Of a DNA stretch of 64,000 nucleotides, positions 55,774 through 64,000 are shown piece after piece (within the stretch, counting starts at the first letter, position 1; every line of letters begins with the position of its first letter). A model generated the notes under the pieces. It was not told where the DNA came from and did no database searches. It worked only from the letters and a program-made list of their open reading frames with translations. The stretch comes from Nocardia sp. BMG51109 (GTDB taxonomy: Bacteria; Actinomycetota; Actinomycetes; Mycobacteriales; Mycobacteriaceae). Location of the stretch: assembly GCF_000526215.1 (NCBI RefSeq), contig NZ_JAFQ01000004.1, forward strand, positions 62,001 to 126,000, read 5' to 3'. The translations under genes and the position numbers were made by a program.

Positions 55774-57072
55774 GTGGGTTCGCACGAGGTGGCACGACGG
55801 TGGGCCGACGCCCTCGACGGCGTCGTCGCCCCGACGCTGACCCGAAGCCGGATCGAGGACCTGCTGACCGGCCTGGCCGAGGAGTTGCTGGCGGCGCTGC
55901 GCGGATCGGCCGAGCCGGTGACCGCCCGCACGGCCGCCGCGGCGCTGGTCGCGGCCAACTACCGGGACGAGGCAGCGGTCGGTCGCACGGTGCCGATCAT
56001 CTGCCGCGACATGGTGACGGCGCTGTGCCCGGACCGCGACGACCCGGAGTTCGAGCGGCTGCGCGAGCGCGCGATCACCGTCGCCGCCGAATTCGCGGCC
56101 GGCTTCACCGCGGCGCTGCGCACCACCGCGCTGGCCGAGCAGGAGGCGACGCTGACGGCCGCGCTGGCGGCGGCCGAGGAGGCGCGGGCACAGCGGCAAC
56201 TGTCCGAGGCGAGGTTCGCCGCCATCTTCGCCGACGCCTCGGTCGGCATCGGCACCGTCGACGTCACCACCGGCAAGGTCCTGGACGTCAACGCCGCCAT
56301 GGCCGAAATGCTCGGCGTACCAACCGATCTCATTCTCGGCAGATCGGTCGCCGAGGTGCTCGGCGCGGAGAACATCGGCCGGGCCTACGCACAGTTCGAA
56401 CAGCTGCGGGCCGGCACCATCGACCGCTTCCGGATCGAGACCGACCACGCCCGGCCCGACGGCGACCGGACCATCATCGACCTGTCCATGACGGCCGTGC
56501 GCGACGCCACGGGACGGGCGCGGTTCCTGGTCGGCGTCTGTGTCGACATCACCGAGCGCAAGGCGCTGGCCGACCAGCTGTGGCACGACGCGCGTCACGA
56601 CCACCTCACCGGCCTGGCCAACCGGGTGCTGTTCTTCGAACGGCTCGCGGGGTCCACCCCGCCGATCGGGTTGTGCTACCTGGATCTGGACGGATTCAAG
56701 GAGATCAACGACAAGTTCGGCCACACGGTGGGCGACCGGGTGCTGCGGGCCGTCGCCGACCGGTTGCGCGCCGCCACCGAACCCGACGGGCTGGCCGCGC
56801 GGCTCGGCGGCGACGAGTTCATCGTGCTGCTGCCGCGGTGCATCGACACCGAACAGCTGGTCTCGATGTCGGGCCGGCTGCTGGCCGCGCTCACCGAGCC
56901 GATCACCGTCACCGGTCGAGCGATCTCGGTGGGCGCGTCGGCCGGCACCGCGCTGGTCACCCGGCACCCGGAGGCCATCGACGACCTGATGCACACCGTC
57001 GATGCGGCCATGTATCGCGACAAGTCCACGCGGCACCGACCGAGGACCCGCCGCCGTCAGCACCAACCCTGA
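55774..57072 (+). CDS. PAS-GGDEF diguanylate cyclase
   Basis: A 432-aa signalling protein. The N-terminal helical domain (about 1-125) looks like a sensor of the RsbR-like type. A coiled coil joins it to a PAS domain (about 140-265, FAAIFADASVGIGTVDVTTG ... VDITERKALADQL). The GGDEF domain (about 270-425) has DHLTGLANRV, CYLDLDGFKEIND and the active-site GGDEF at 345-349, so it should make cyclic di-GMP. The inhibitory I-site RxxD is not present at its normal place, and there is no EAL domain. The start is GTG. Confidence 0.88.
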   Translation: MGSHEVARRWADALDGVVAPTLTRSRIEDLLTGLAEELLAALRGSAEPVTARTAAAALVAANYRDEAAVGRTVPIICRDMVTALCPDRDDPEFERLRERAITVAAEFAAGFTAALRTTALAEQEATLTAALAAAEEARAQRQLSEARFAAIFADASVGIGTVDVTTGKVLDVNAAMAEMLGVPTDLILGRSVAEVLGAENIGRAYAQFEQLRAGTIDRFRIETDHARPDGDRTIIDLSMTAVRDATGRARFLVGVCVDITERKALADQLWHDARHDHLTGLANRVLFFERLAGSTPPIGLCYLDLDGFKEINDKFGHTVGDRVLRAVADRLRAATEPDGLAARLGGDEFIVLLPRCIDTEQLVSMSGRLLAALTEPITVTGRAISVGASAGTALVTRHPEAIDDLMHTVDAAMYRDKSTRHRPRTRRRQHQP

Positions 57073-57096
57073 TGCGCCCCAGACTGTTTCGCCGTC

Positions 57097-57408
57097 CTAC
57101 AGCGGACGGCGACGCTCCCGGAAATCCATGCCGCCGAGCCCGCGCGGCGACGCCTCGGGTTCGCCGCCGGACCGGCCCGGGCGCTCGGTGGTGAGGGAGC
57201 TGTGCTCGTCACCCAGATCGACGTCCGGCGGCGAGACCAACCGCAGAGGGGAACGCCCACGACGAGACACCCCGGAACGCGCACCACGGGATGTCGGGCG
57301 ATCAGCGCCGTGGGACGAGACGGGGACGAGCGTGCGGGGGCGCTCGCGGCCGAGAACCCGCCGGGCCAGGGCCGTGATCCGCTGCCAGGTGTCAGCTATG
57401 GCTCGCAT
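57097..57408 (-). CDS. Hypothetical basic protein
   Basis: A 103-aa protein of unknown function. MRAIADTWQRITALARRVLGR forms a possible amphipathic helix. The rest is Arg/Ser/Pro-rich and probably disordered (RSGVSRRGRSPLRLVSPPDVDLGD). No family was recognised, and only the frame, the ATG at 57408 and fair codon bias support it. It ends 25 bp from the convergent GGDEF gene. It may be spurious. Confidence 0.4.
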   Translation of the reverse strand: MRAIADTWQRITALARRVLGRERPRTLVPVSSHGADRPTSRGARSGVSRRGRSPLRLVSPPDVDLGDEHSSLTTERPGRSGGEPEASPRGLGGMDFRERRRPL

Positions 57409-57492
57409 GCGCACTCTCCTCGCGACAAAGAGTCGGTCAAGGTCGGGCATACCCCGGCCGGGGAGAGCTATGCGCGGCTGTCGTTTCGAGGG

Positions 57493-58188
57493 TCACGCGC
57501 CTTCGGCGGCGGTGGCCGCGGTGTTCGCCGCCGTGATGTAGGCCATCGCCCGGAACAGATCCGGGTACACCCGGTGCGCCAACCGCCGGGTTTCCTCGGT
57601 GGGTTCGACCAGGTCCGGGATCAGCAGGCAACGCAGGCCCGCGCCGTGCGCCGAGCGCAGACCGTTGGGCGAATCCTCCAGCGCGAGAGTATGTTCCGGG
57701 TCGGCGCCGAGCGCGGCGGTCGCGGTCAGATACGGCTCCGGATGCGGCTTGCCCCGGCGCACGTCCTGGCGGGTCACCACCGCGTCGAATCGCCCGGCGA
57801 TCCCGGCCGCCCGCAGGTGATGGTCGGTCCGATCGCGGCTGGACGACGTCGCGATCGCCCGCGCGATCGCCCCGGCGTCCAGCGCGTCCAGTAGTTCCGG
57901 CACGCCCGGCTCGAGACCCAGCCGCCCGGCGTCGACGAAACGACCGAGGGTGGCCTCGTGCCGGGCGAAGAAGTCGTCGACCGGAAAGCCGGGACCGTAT
58001 GCGGCGGCGACGAGTTCGCGGCTGCGGTCGGCCGGTTGCCCGATCATGCCGCAGCAGAACTCCGGCGACAGCTCGTAACCGAACTCCTTCCCCGTGCCGA
58101 TCAGTGATTCGAGCGCCAGCCGCTCGGAGTCCAGCAGCAACCCGTCCATATCGAAAATCACTGCGCGCACAGGTTTTTCGGCGCTCAC
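57493..58188 (-). CDS. HAD-superfamily hydrolase (beta-phosphoglucomutase-like)
   Basis: A 231-aa HAD phosphatase, subfamily IA. Motif I is VIFDMDGLLLDSE with the nucleophilic Asp, motif II Thr/Ser is in ATSSSRDRTDH, motif III Lys is in RRGKPHPEPYL, and motif IV is ALEDSPNGLRSA. The helical cap (about 18-80) is of the beta-PGM type. Expected reaction: sugar or nucleotide monophosphate hydrolysis. GTG 58188 follows GGGAG. It is divergent from folA. Confidence 0.9.
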   Translation of the reverse strand: MSAEKPVRAVIFDMDGLLLDSERLALESLIGTGKEFGYELSPEFCCGMIGQPADRSRELVAAAYGPGFPVDDFFARHEATLGRFVDAGRLGLEPGVPELLDALDAGAIARAIATSSSRDRTDHHLRAAGIAGRFDAVVTRQDVRRGKPHPEPYLTATAALGADPEHTLALEDSPNGLRSAHGAGLRCLLIPDLVEPTEETRRLAHRVYPDLFRAMAYITAANTAATAAEGA

Positions 58189-58441
58189 CCGACACTCCCT
58201 TCGAATTCCGGCGCCCGCCGCCCGCCCGGCCGGAACCGGCCCGCCCACCGATCGGCCGCGCGGCCACTGCGCCGGCCGGCATCGAACCAGCGTAGCCAGG
58301 ACCATGATCGCCGACCGGTCGAGGCCCGACCGCCGATGCCCGCGGCGGCGTTCGCCAACCCACAGAGATGCCTTCTCCACCCCGCAGAAATGATTGCCAG
58401 TCAATAACTGTCCTGCCTGTAGCGATGGCTATCCTGGTCTG

Positions 58442-58960
58442 GTGAGTTCAGCGACGACCCCTACCGGCAAGCGGACCGTCGGGCTGATCTGGGCGCAGAC
58501 CCGCGACCGCGTCATCGGGGCGAAGGGCACCGTACCGTGGCACATCCCGGAGGATCTCGAGCATTTCCAGGAAGTGATCACCGGGCACACGGTCATCATG
58601 GGACGCCGGACCTGGGACGCGCTGCCCGAGCAGGCCCGCGCCCGGCCGGAGCAGCGCAATATTGTCGTCACCCGCGATCCGCAGTGGTACGCCGCCGGTG
58701 CCGAGCGGGCAGGATCCATCGAGGAGGCGCTGTCGCTGACCGATCCGGAGGAGGTGTGGGTGATCGGCGGCGGCGAAACCCTCCGCGCGGCCATGCCGTA
58801 CGCGACGGTCATCTCGCTGACCGAGGTGAGCACCGACGTGGCCGGCGACGTGTACGCGCCGGAGATCACCGGCGAGTTCATCATGGCGTTCACCACCGGG
58901 GTGCAGCGCTCGGCCAACGGCCGGGATTCCTACGTGTTCCGCAGTTACGCCCGAAAGTAG
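58442..58960 (+). CDS. folA: Dihydrofolate reductase
   Basis: A 172-aa DHFR. LIWAQTRDRVIGAKGTVPWHIPEDLEHFQ contains the Met20-like loop and the catalytic acid in PEDLEHF. GHTVIMGRRTWDALP and VWVIGGGETLRAAMP bind NADPH. It reduces dihydrofolate for thymidylate and purine synthesis and is the target of trimethoprim. GTG 58442 starts the homology. In mycobacteria it is usually next to thyA; no thymidylate synthase gene is adjacent here. Confidence 0.93.
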   Translation: MSSATTPTGKRTVGLIWAQTRDRVIGAKGTVPWHIPEDLEHFQEVITGHTVIMGRRTWDALPEQARARPEQRNIVVTRDPQWYAAGAERAGSIEEALSLTDPEEVWVIGGGETLRAAMPYATVISLTEVSTDVAGDVYAPEITGEFIMAFTTGVQRSANGRDSYVFRSYARK

Positions 58961-58968
58961 CCGGGCGA

Positions 58969-59511
58969 TCACCCGAGCCGGTGCTCGTGGATCGCGGTAT
59001 CGAGGTTCGTACCGTTGAGATCCAGATACAGCTGCCCCTCGGTGACCGATACGGTGACGGCATTGCGGCGTTCGATCGCCGCCGCGGCGGATTCCACGAA
59101 GCCGGGGTCGAAGGAGTACAGCGGGATCGACTCGGCGCGATGAATGCGTTTGCCGGCCAACTGCGCCAGCACCTTGGCGGGCTCACGATGGGTGTAGATG
59201 GCGACCTGCTCGGTCGATCTGCTGCCGCGGTGCACCCGCTCGGCATCGGGCGCACCGACCTCGATCCAGGCGGTGCGGCGCCCGGTGAGGTCGCGGGCCA
59301 GCACCGCGGGTTCGGCCGTGGACGACACGCCGCCGTCGCTGAACGCGATACCCTCCCGGTACTCGAGGCAGTAGGCCATCAGCCGGGTCAGCATGAACTC
59401 GGCCGTTTCCGACGGATGCCGCGCCACCCGCAGCTCCACCTCCCGGTAGACGTCGCGGTCCACGAGGGCCAGCTGGACGGAGAAGGTGTACACGGTCGCG
59501 CTCAGGGCCAT
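58969..59511 (-). CDS. YaeQ family protein
   Basis: A 180-aa protein of the YaeQ family, a PD-(D/E)XK nuclease-like fold. MALSATVYTFSVQLALVDRD and VARHPSETAEFMLTRLMAYCLEY are the family N-terminal blocks. Later, WIEVGAPDAERVHRGSR carries the expected E and later K-type site. E. coli YaeQ was linked to haemolysin expression, but no enzymatic role is established. It converges with folA (8 bp apart). Confidence 0.88.
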   Translation of the reverse strand: MALSATVYTFSVQLALVDRDVYREVELRVARHPSETAEFMLTRLMAYCLEYREGIAFSDGGVSSTAEPAVLARDLTGRRTAWIEVGAPDAERVHRGSRSTEQVAIYTHREPAKVLAQLAGKRIHRAESIPLYSFDPGFVESAAAAIERRNAVTVSVTEGQLYLDLNGTNLDTAIHEHRLG

Positions 59512-59648
59512 AGCAGCAGCAGCTTAACGGTGCGGGAACGCCGCATCGAAGACGGGCAAACACGACGGGAGACGTTGCGATTAACATGTGGAGAATATCT
59601 CCGCTTGTCCGAGCCGAGCGGAGTTCGTCCGTTCTCATGGGAGGGACC

Positions 59649-60245
59649 GTGGACGTACCGCCGACAACGTCGCCGACGGCACGACCGATGCGCGCCGACG
59701 CACGCCGCAACTACGAGCGCATCGTCGAATGCGCCCGCGAGGCGTTCGCCGAGCACGGTCCCGAGGCCCCGCTGGACGAGATCGGGCGCCGCGCCGGCGT
59801 CGGCCCGGGCACGCTCTACCGCCACTTCCCGAACCGGGACGCGCTGATCGAGGCCGTCTACCGGTCGAGGATCGAGGCGCTGGCCGCCCGCGCTTACGAA
59901 CTCATCGAAACACTTTCTCCCGCCGAGGCTCTCGACCAGTGGTTCCGTGCACAGGTCGATTTCGTGATGGACAAGCGCAGCCTGGCGGCCACCCTGAAGG
60001 CGGCGATCGACCGCAGTTCCGAGACCTTCACGCTGTGCTCGGGCCTGATCACCGACGCCGCGGGCGCGGTGCTGCGGCCGGTGCAGGAGACCGGCCTGAT
60101 CCGCGCCGACATCGAGCCGCGCGATCTGCTGCGGCTGGGCCACGGCATCGGCGCGGCCTGCGAGACAGCGCCGGAGGCCGCCGGGCGGTTGATCGAGGTC
60201 ACCCTCGCCGGCCTGCGCACCGACCGGCAGACTCGGGTCCCATGA
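59649..60245 (+). CDS. TetR-family regulator of the DUF202 operon
   Basis: A 198-aa TetR regulator. The HTH (about 15-62) reads ERIVECAREAFAEHGPEAPLDEIGRRAGVGPGTLYRHFPNRDALIEAVYR, with the G-x-L-Y-R-H-F core intact (span quoted in family order). GTG 59649 is preceded by GGAGGG; an earlier ATG is in frame at 59637. Its TGA overlaps the ATG of the first DUF202 gene (ATGA), so it heads a coupled three-gene operon. Confidence 0.9.
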   Translation: MDVPPTTSPTARPMRADARRNYERIVECAREAFAEHGPEAPLDEIGRRAGVGPGTLYRHFPNRDALIEAVYRSRIEALAARAYELIETLSPAEALDQWFRAQVDFVMDKRSLAATLKAAIDRSSETFTLCSGLITDAAGAVLRPVQETGLIRADIEPRDLLRLGHGIGAACETAPEAAGRLIEVTLAGLRTDRQTRVP

Positions 60246-60592
60246 CGGCCGACGAGACCGATCGCGAGGAGAGCGAGCCCGACTACCGCTTCACGCTCGC
60301 CAACGAGCGGACCTACCTGGCCTGGATCCGGACCGCCCTGGGCCTGCTCGCCGGCGGCGTCGCCGTGCACACCCTGGCGCAGTCGTTCCACCACGCCGCG
60401 CTGCGGCGGGCGCTGGCGCTGAGCTGCATCGTGCTGGCGGTGATGATCTGCGTGGGCGCCTACACGCACTGGCGGGACGTGCAGCGGCGGATGCGGCGCG
60501 GCGAGCCGCTCGCGCACTCCGTGATGGTGCCGCTGCTGGCCGCGGGCATCGCGGTGATCTCCGTGCTCGCCGCGGTGGCGGTGCTGCGGTGA
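60242..60592 (+). CDS. DUF202 (YidH-type) membrane protein
   Basis: A 116-aa inner membrane protein with three helices (about 33-52, 60-80 and 94-115). The DUF202 signature RFTLANERTYLAWIRTALGLLAGGVAV is at its N-terminus. The function of this family is unknown. It overlaps the upstream TetR gene by 4 nt and the next DUF202 gene by 4 nt, so all three are translationally coupled and the two membrane proteins probably act together. Confidence 0.9.
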   Translation: MTADETDREESEPDYRFTLANERTYLAWIRTALGLLAGGVAVHTLAQSFHHAALRRALALSCIVLAVMICVGAYTHWRDVQRRMRRGEPLAHSVMVPLLAAGIAVISVLAAVAVLR

Positions 60593-60897
60593 CGGCGCCG
60601 ACGCTCGCCGCCGAACGCACCGCGCTGGCCTGGCGCCGTACCGCGGTCGGCACCGCGGCCACCGCGGCGCTGTTCACGCACGAGGCCGTCGTCGCCGAGC
60701 GGGCCGCCGCGGTGACAGCGGCGCTGGCGGCCGCACTGGTGCTGGTGATCGTCGCGGCCATGAGCTATCTGCGCAATCGCTCACTGCGACACGGGCATTG
60801 GGGCCACGGCGCCCGGGTGATCGCGATGACGACGGCCGCGATCGTCACCGTCATGATCGTGGCGGCCGTGATCGCCGTCGCCGCACCCCTGATCTAG
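60589..60897 (+). CDS. Second DUF202 membrane protein
   Basis: A 102-aa DUF202-like protein with a shortened N-terminus: LAAERTALAWRRTAVGTAATA carries the same E-R-T-x-L-A-W-x-R-T signature as its neighbour. It has three helices, with His residues in the loop RHGHWGHGAR. GTG 60589 overlaps the stop of the first DUF202 gene (GTGA). Tandem DUF202 pairs are common in actinobacteria. Confidence 0.88.
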   Translation: MTAPTLAAERTALAWRRTAVGTAATAALFTHEAVVAERAAAVTAALAAALVLVIVAAMSYLRNRSLRHGHWGHGARVIAMTTAAIVTVMIVAAVIAVAAPLI

Positions 60898-60919
60898 TGC
60901 GGCCACGGCATTCGTCCGA

Positions 60920-62131
60920 TCACTCCGATGGCTCGTGTGGTTCGTCCCAGATCAGTGCCAGGAACAACCGGGCACGCTCGCGCGGCTCGTCGAGCCGGTC
61001 GCCGTACAGCTCCCGGAGCCGGGTCATCCGGTAGCGCACGGTCTGCGGATGGATGTGCAGTTCGTGCGCTATCTCGTGCCGGTCGCCCATATGCCACAGC
61101 CAGCTGCGCAACGTCTCGATCAGGCGGTCCCGCGTTCCCGCCGGCACCTCGCGCAGCGGCTCCAGCACCCGGTCCTTCAGCACCGACAGCAGCCATTCGT
61201 CCCGGTTCGCGATGATGGTGTCGAGTTGATCGCCGACCAGGACCGGGCTGCCGGCGAGCACGCCGCTGCGCCGCAACCGCAGGGCCGTCTGCGCGATCCG
61301 CATCCCCGCGGGCAGCACATCGAGCGTGAGCGGACCGCCGATGACGACGGCCAGCCCGTGCAGCCCGGTGGTCAACCGGTGCAGCTGGCCGCCCCGACCG
61401 GCATGCGGCACGATCAGCCCGACCGCATCGGAACGCCGGATCGGCAACGCGTTGAACCCGATCCGATCCAGGGCGGTGCGCGCCTCGGTGTCCTCCGGAT
61501 CGGCGAGCACGACCGCGGTGTCCTCGGGCAACGGCCAGCTGGCCCGGGCCGCCGCCGCGCGCAGGCCGACGGTGTCCGACCGGCCGGACAACAGCAGTTC
61601 GGCCAGTTCCTCCCGGAGCCGCTCGCGGGCGGCGCTGGCGGCCGACTGCTCCAGCACGTACCCGTGCGCCGAGGCCGTGGAGAACTGGTCGACGAAGACG
61701 AACACCGCCTCGGCCAGCGCCGCCAGCACATGCGGCTCGAGCTCGAGCTCCAGCGCCGTCGCCGCGACGTGGTGCCATGCCACCCGCGCCCCGACCTGAT
61801 ACGCGGTGAGCAGGTAGGACAGCTCCGTGCCGTCCGCGAAGTGCCGCCGCCCGATCTGCTCGAAGATGAGCCGGGCGCGAGTGTACTCACCGTCGCGGGC
61901 CTGCGGCCCGGGGCCGTGCTCGGCCATCTCGAGCAGGCTGTGCACGAACAGCACACCCGCCTCGGCGACGTCGGGGTGGTGCTGGTCGAGGAAGCTCGCG
62001 TAGTCGGGCCATTCGGCGGCGAGGGCGTCGCGCACCTCGTAGAGTAGAGCGGGCATTCTAGCATCGAGTTCGGACGCCAGCCGCTCGATCGCGTCGGGTT
62101 TAACCTGTAGTTCTTCATCGGAGACGCTCAT
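60920..62131 (-). CDS. PucR-family regulator (CdaR-like, C-terminal HTH)
   Basis: A 403-aa regulator. A helical N-terminal domain (about 10-165) includes RLASELDARMPALLYEVRDALAAEW. A GGDEF-like middle part follows. The PucR C-terminal helix-turn-helix holds LRSWLWHMGDRHEIAHELHIHPQTVRYRMTRLRELYG, which is the diagnostic block. ATG 62131 follows GGAGGT. It is divergent from hpnC (104 bp), so it may regulate squalene/hopanoid synthesis, though this is inferred from position. Confidence 0.88.
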   Translation of the reverse strand: MSVSDEELQVKPDAIERLASELDARMPALLYEVRDALAAEWPDYASFLDQHHPDVAEAGVLFVHSLLEMAEHGPGPQARDGEYTRARLIFEQIGRRHFADGTELSYLLTAYQVGARVAWHHVAATALELELEPHVLAALAEAVFVFVDQFSTASAHGYVLEQSAASAARERLREELAELLLSGRSDTVGLRAAAARASWPLPEDTAVVLADPEDTEARTALDRIGFNALPIRRSDAVGLIVPHAGRGGQLHRLTTGLHGLAVVIGGPLTLDVLPAGMRIAQTALRLRRSGVLAGSPVLVGDQLDTIIANRDEWLLSVLKDRVLEPLREVPAGTRDRLIETLRSWLWHMGDRHEIAHELHIHPQTVRYRMTRLRELYGDRLDEPRERARLFLALIWDEPHEPSE

Positions 62132-62235
62132 TCGACTACCTCCGGCCTCGATTATCGCGCCGTGACAAAAACGACCGACCGAAATCACCATGCAGGTTGA
62201 AGATTTGCGTGTGACGTAGCGCTCACTATCGAACC

Positions 62236-63090
62236 ATGGACGCAGCGACAGCGGGGCCCCGTCGCTTGCGGGCCCAGGAGCGGGACGAAAACTTCCCGGT
62301 CGCGCTGCGCTGGCTGCCCCGCGACCAACGCGAACACCTGCACGCGGTGTACGCCACGGCCCGCCTGATCGACGACGTCGGCGACAAGGCGCCGGGCGAC
62401 CGCACGGCACGGCTGCTGGCGTTGCGCGCGGACCTGGCGCTGGTGTGGAGCGGCGGCTCGCCGGCCGAGCCGGTATTCGCGGCGCTGGCGCCGACGGTCT
62501 CCGCCTGCGCGCTGGACCAGGAACCGTTCCAGCGCCTGATCGAGGCGAATCTGGTCGATCAGCGGGTCACCCGGTACGCGACGTTCGAGGATCTGCTCGG
62601 GTACTGCCGGCTGTCGGCCGATCCGGTCGGGCGGCTGGTGCTCGCGGTGTTCGGTCAGGCCACGCCCGAGACGATCGCGCTGTCGGACCGGGTGTGCACG
62701 GCGCTGCAGGTGCTCGAACACTGCCAGGACGTCGCCGAGGACTACCGGGCCGGGCGCGTCTATCTGCCGCAACAGGACCTGACCGAGTTCGGGGTGCGCA
62801 CCGAACAACTGGCGACCGGCGGACCCGCCGAACCCGGGTGCCGTTCGGTGGTGTTGCGGCAGGTGGACCGGGCCGCCGACCTGCTCGACGAGGGCGCCGC
62901 ACTGGTCGCCCGGCTCACGGGGTGGGCGCGGATGGCGGTGGCCGGATACGTCGGGGGCGGCTATGCGACGGCGCGGGCGCTGCGGGCGGCCGGCGGCGAC
63001 GTCTGGGCGCGGGAGGCCAAGCCCAAGCACGTCGACACCGTGCGCTCGATGGTGACGCTGCTCGGCCGGGCGGCGGTGGTGCCGCGATGA
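62236..63090 (+). CDS. hpnC: Squalene synthase HpnC
   Basis: A 284-aa trans-isoprenyl diphosphate synthase of the HpnC type, which converts presqualene diphosphate made by HpnD to hydroxysqualene. The first Asp motif is RLIDDVGDK and the second is [42 protein letters not shown] is the family N-terminus. It overlaps hpnD by 4 nt (ATGA). The hpnCDE route makes squalene in three steps, unlike the single squalene synthase of eukaryotes. Confidence 0.93.
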   Translation: MDAATAGPRRLRAQERDENFPVALRWLPRDQREHLHAVYATARLIDDVGDKAPGDRTARLLALRADLALVWSGGSPAEPVFAALAPTVSACALDQEPFQRLIEANLVDQRVTRYATFEDLLGYCRLSADPVGRLVLAVFGQATPETIALSDRVCTALQVLEHCQDVAEDYRAGRVYLPQQDLTEFGVRTEQLATGGPAEPGCRSVVLRQVDRAADLLDEGAALVARLTGWARMAVAGYVGGGYATARALRAAGGDVWAREAKPKHVDTVRSMVTLLGRAAVVPR

Positions 63091-63980
63091 CGACCGTGCT
63101 CCCGGCGGTCTCCGAGGACTACGCCGCCTGCGAACGGATCACCCGCACCGAGGCCAAGAACTTCTACTACGGCATACGACTACTCCCCCCGGACAAGCGA
63201 TCCGCGCTGTGCGCGCTGTACGCCCTGGCGCGCCGGATCGATGACATCGGCGACGGCGACCTGGCACCGGCGGCCAAGACCGAGGCGCTGACCGGGCTGC
63301 GCAAGTCCCTCGACGACCCGGGCGGCGAGGACGATCCGGTGTTGCGGGCGGTGGCCGATGCGGCGCGCCGCTATCCGGTGCCGCTGTCGGCATTCGGCGA
63401 ACTGATCGACGGCGTGCAGAGGGACGTCGACGGCATCGATTACGCCGACTTCGGCGAACTGACCACGTACTGCCGGTGTGTCGCGGGTGCGGTGGGCCGG
63501 TTGTGCCTGTCGATCTTCGGCGCCGGGACCGACCCGCGCGCACCGCTGTTCGCCGACCAGCTGGGAATTGCCCTGCAGCAGACCAACATTCTGCGCGATA
63601 TCCGGGAGGATCTGGGCAACGGCCGGATCTACCTGCCCCGCGACGAACTCGACCGGTACGGCGTGCGGCTGGAATTCGACGACACCGGCGCGCTGAGCGA
63701 TCCGGACGGGCGGCTCGCGGCGCTGATCCGCGACGCCACCGAGCGCGCCGAGAACTGGTACTGCCTCGGGCTGCGGCTGCTCCCCGAACTCGACAGCCGC
63801 AGCGCCGCGTGCTGCGCCGCCATGGCGGGCATCTACCGCCAGCTCAACACCCGGATCCGGGCGAATCCGGCGGCGGTGTACGACCGGCGGCTGTCGCTGT
63901 CGGGCTGGGAGAAGGCCCGGGTGGCCTCCGGCGCGCTGCTGCGGTCCTCGGCGACCAGAACGTCGCGGAGCACGCCGTGA
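63087..63980 (+). CDS. hpnD: Presqualene diphosphate synthase HpnD
   Basis: A 297-aa enzyme joining two farnesyl diphosphates head to head. [20 protein letters not shown] and [10 protein letters not shown] give the first substrate site; [21 protein letters not shown] gives the second Asp-rich motif (its core is NILRDIRED). It overlaps hpnC upstream and hpnE downstream (GTGA), so the operon is translationally coupled. Confidence 0.93.
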   Translation: MTTVLPAVSEDYAACERITRTEAKNFYYGIRLLPPDKRSALCALYALARRIDDIGDGDLAPAAKTEALTGLRKSLDDPGGEDDPVLRAVADAARRYPVPLSAFGELIDGVQRDVDGIDYADFGELTTYCRCVAGAVGRLCLSIFGAGTDPRAPLFADQLGIALQQTNILRDIREDLGNGRIYLPRDELDRYGVRLEFDDTGALSDPDGRLAALIRDATERAENWYCLGLRLLPELDSRSAACCAAMAGIYRQLNTRIRANPAAVYDRRLSLSGWEKARVASGALLRSSATRTSRSTP

Positions 63981-64000
63981 CCGCCCGCGTCGCGGTGGTC
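63977..64000 (+). CDS. hpnE: HpnE, start only (cut by window end)
   Basis: GTG 63977 overlaps the hpnD stop and begins VTARVAVV, the first strand of an FAD-binding Rossmann fold. By position after hpnC-hpnD it should be HpnE, the flavoprotein that reduces hydroxysqualene to squalene. Only eight codons are visible. Confidence 0.7.

Overview
The window is chromosomal DNA of a high-GC actinobacterium of the mycolic-acid group, most likely Nocardia or a close relative (inference). The evidence is the prfB - MscS - tiny membrane protein - ftsE - ftsX ... smpB - ssrA layout known from mycobacteria, a fadE24-fadE23 acyl-CoA dehydrogenase pair near hisN, a perfect match to the KstR operator consensus, MmpL-type transport, a lysin B-like protein, many GTG starts and several apparently leaderless genes. 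It also carries the start of a hopanoid/squalene hpnCDE operon.

Layout. 0-8.3 kb: mscL, a lysin B/cutinase-like protein whose nucleophile Ser is replaced by Gly, a TetR/DoxX pair, a FetAB-type ABC exporter, an SRPBCC protein, a short-chain dehydrogenase behind a KstR-like box, and a TetR + 14-TM drug exporter unit. 8.3-14.4 kb: an accessory block ending at the 3' end of the tmRNA gene, with a 2-TM coiled-coil protein, a DUF899 protein, an AAA-ATPase/DUF234 nuclease-like protein behind an AT-rich palindrome, and an unknown putative zinc protein. 14.4-24 kb: ssrA (tag ADSNQREYALAA), smpB, an SPFH protein, a tRNA-like remnant, two tandem tiny membrane proteins, an S1-like protein, recQ, ftsX, ftsE, a third tiny membrane protein of the same family, an MscS channel and prfB. 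24-32 kb: an XRE/MmyB regulator divergent from a flavin reductase, a second SDR, hisN, a methyltransferase, then fadE24-fadE23 behind two tandem operator-like palindromes. 32-43 kb: MarR/azoreductase pair, a large MmpL transporter, two tandem fatty acyl-CoA synthetases, a membrane protein, a degenerate 17-bp repeat array and a PepSY protein with a His-rich loop. 43-54 kb: a truncated O-methyltransferase, WYL regulator/DinB pair, an EamA exporter and TetR repressor sharing one perfect 28-bp palindromic promoter-operator, a sodium-solute symporter with a small partner, a second degenerate repeat array, a DUF6319-type protein, a mycothiol-dependent isomerase-like protein, threonine aldolase and an orphan trpB. 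54-64 kb: OsmC, DUF574 methyltransferase + PAS-GGDEF protein, a HAD phosphatase, folA, YaeQ, a TetR-DUF202-DUF202 operon, a PucR-type regulator and hpnC-hpnD-hpnE (hpnE cut by the window end).

Recurring design: many repressors sit next to and divergent from, or directly upstream of, the transporter or reductase they probably control, and several have visible palindromes. No integrase, transposase, CRISPR array, rRNA or intact tRNA was found.
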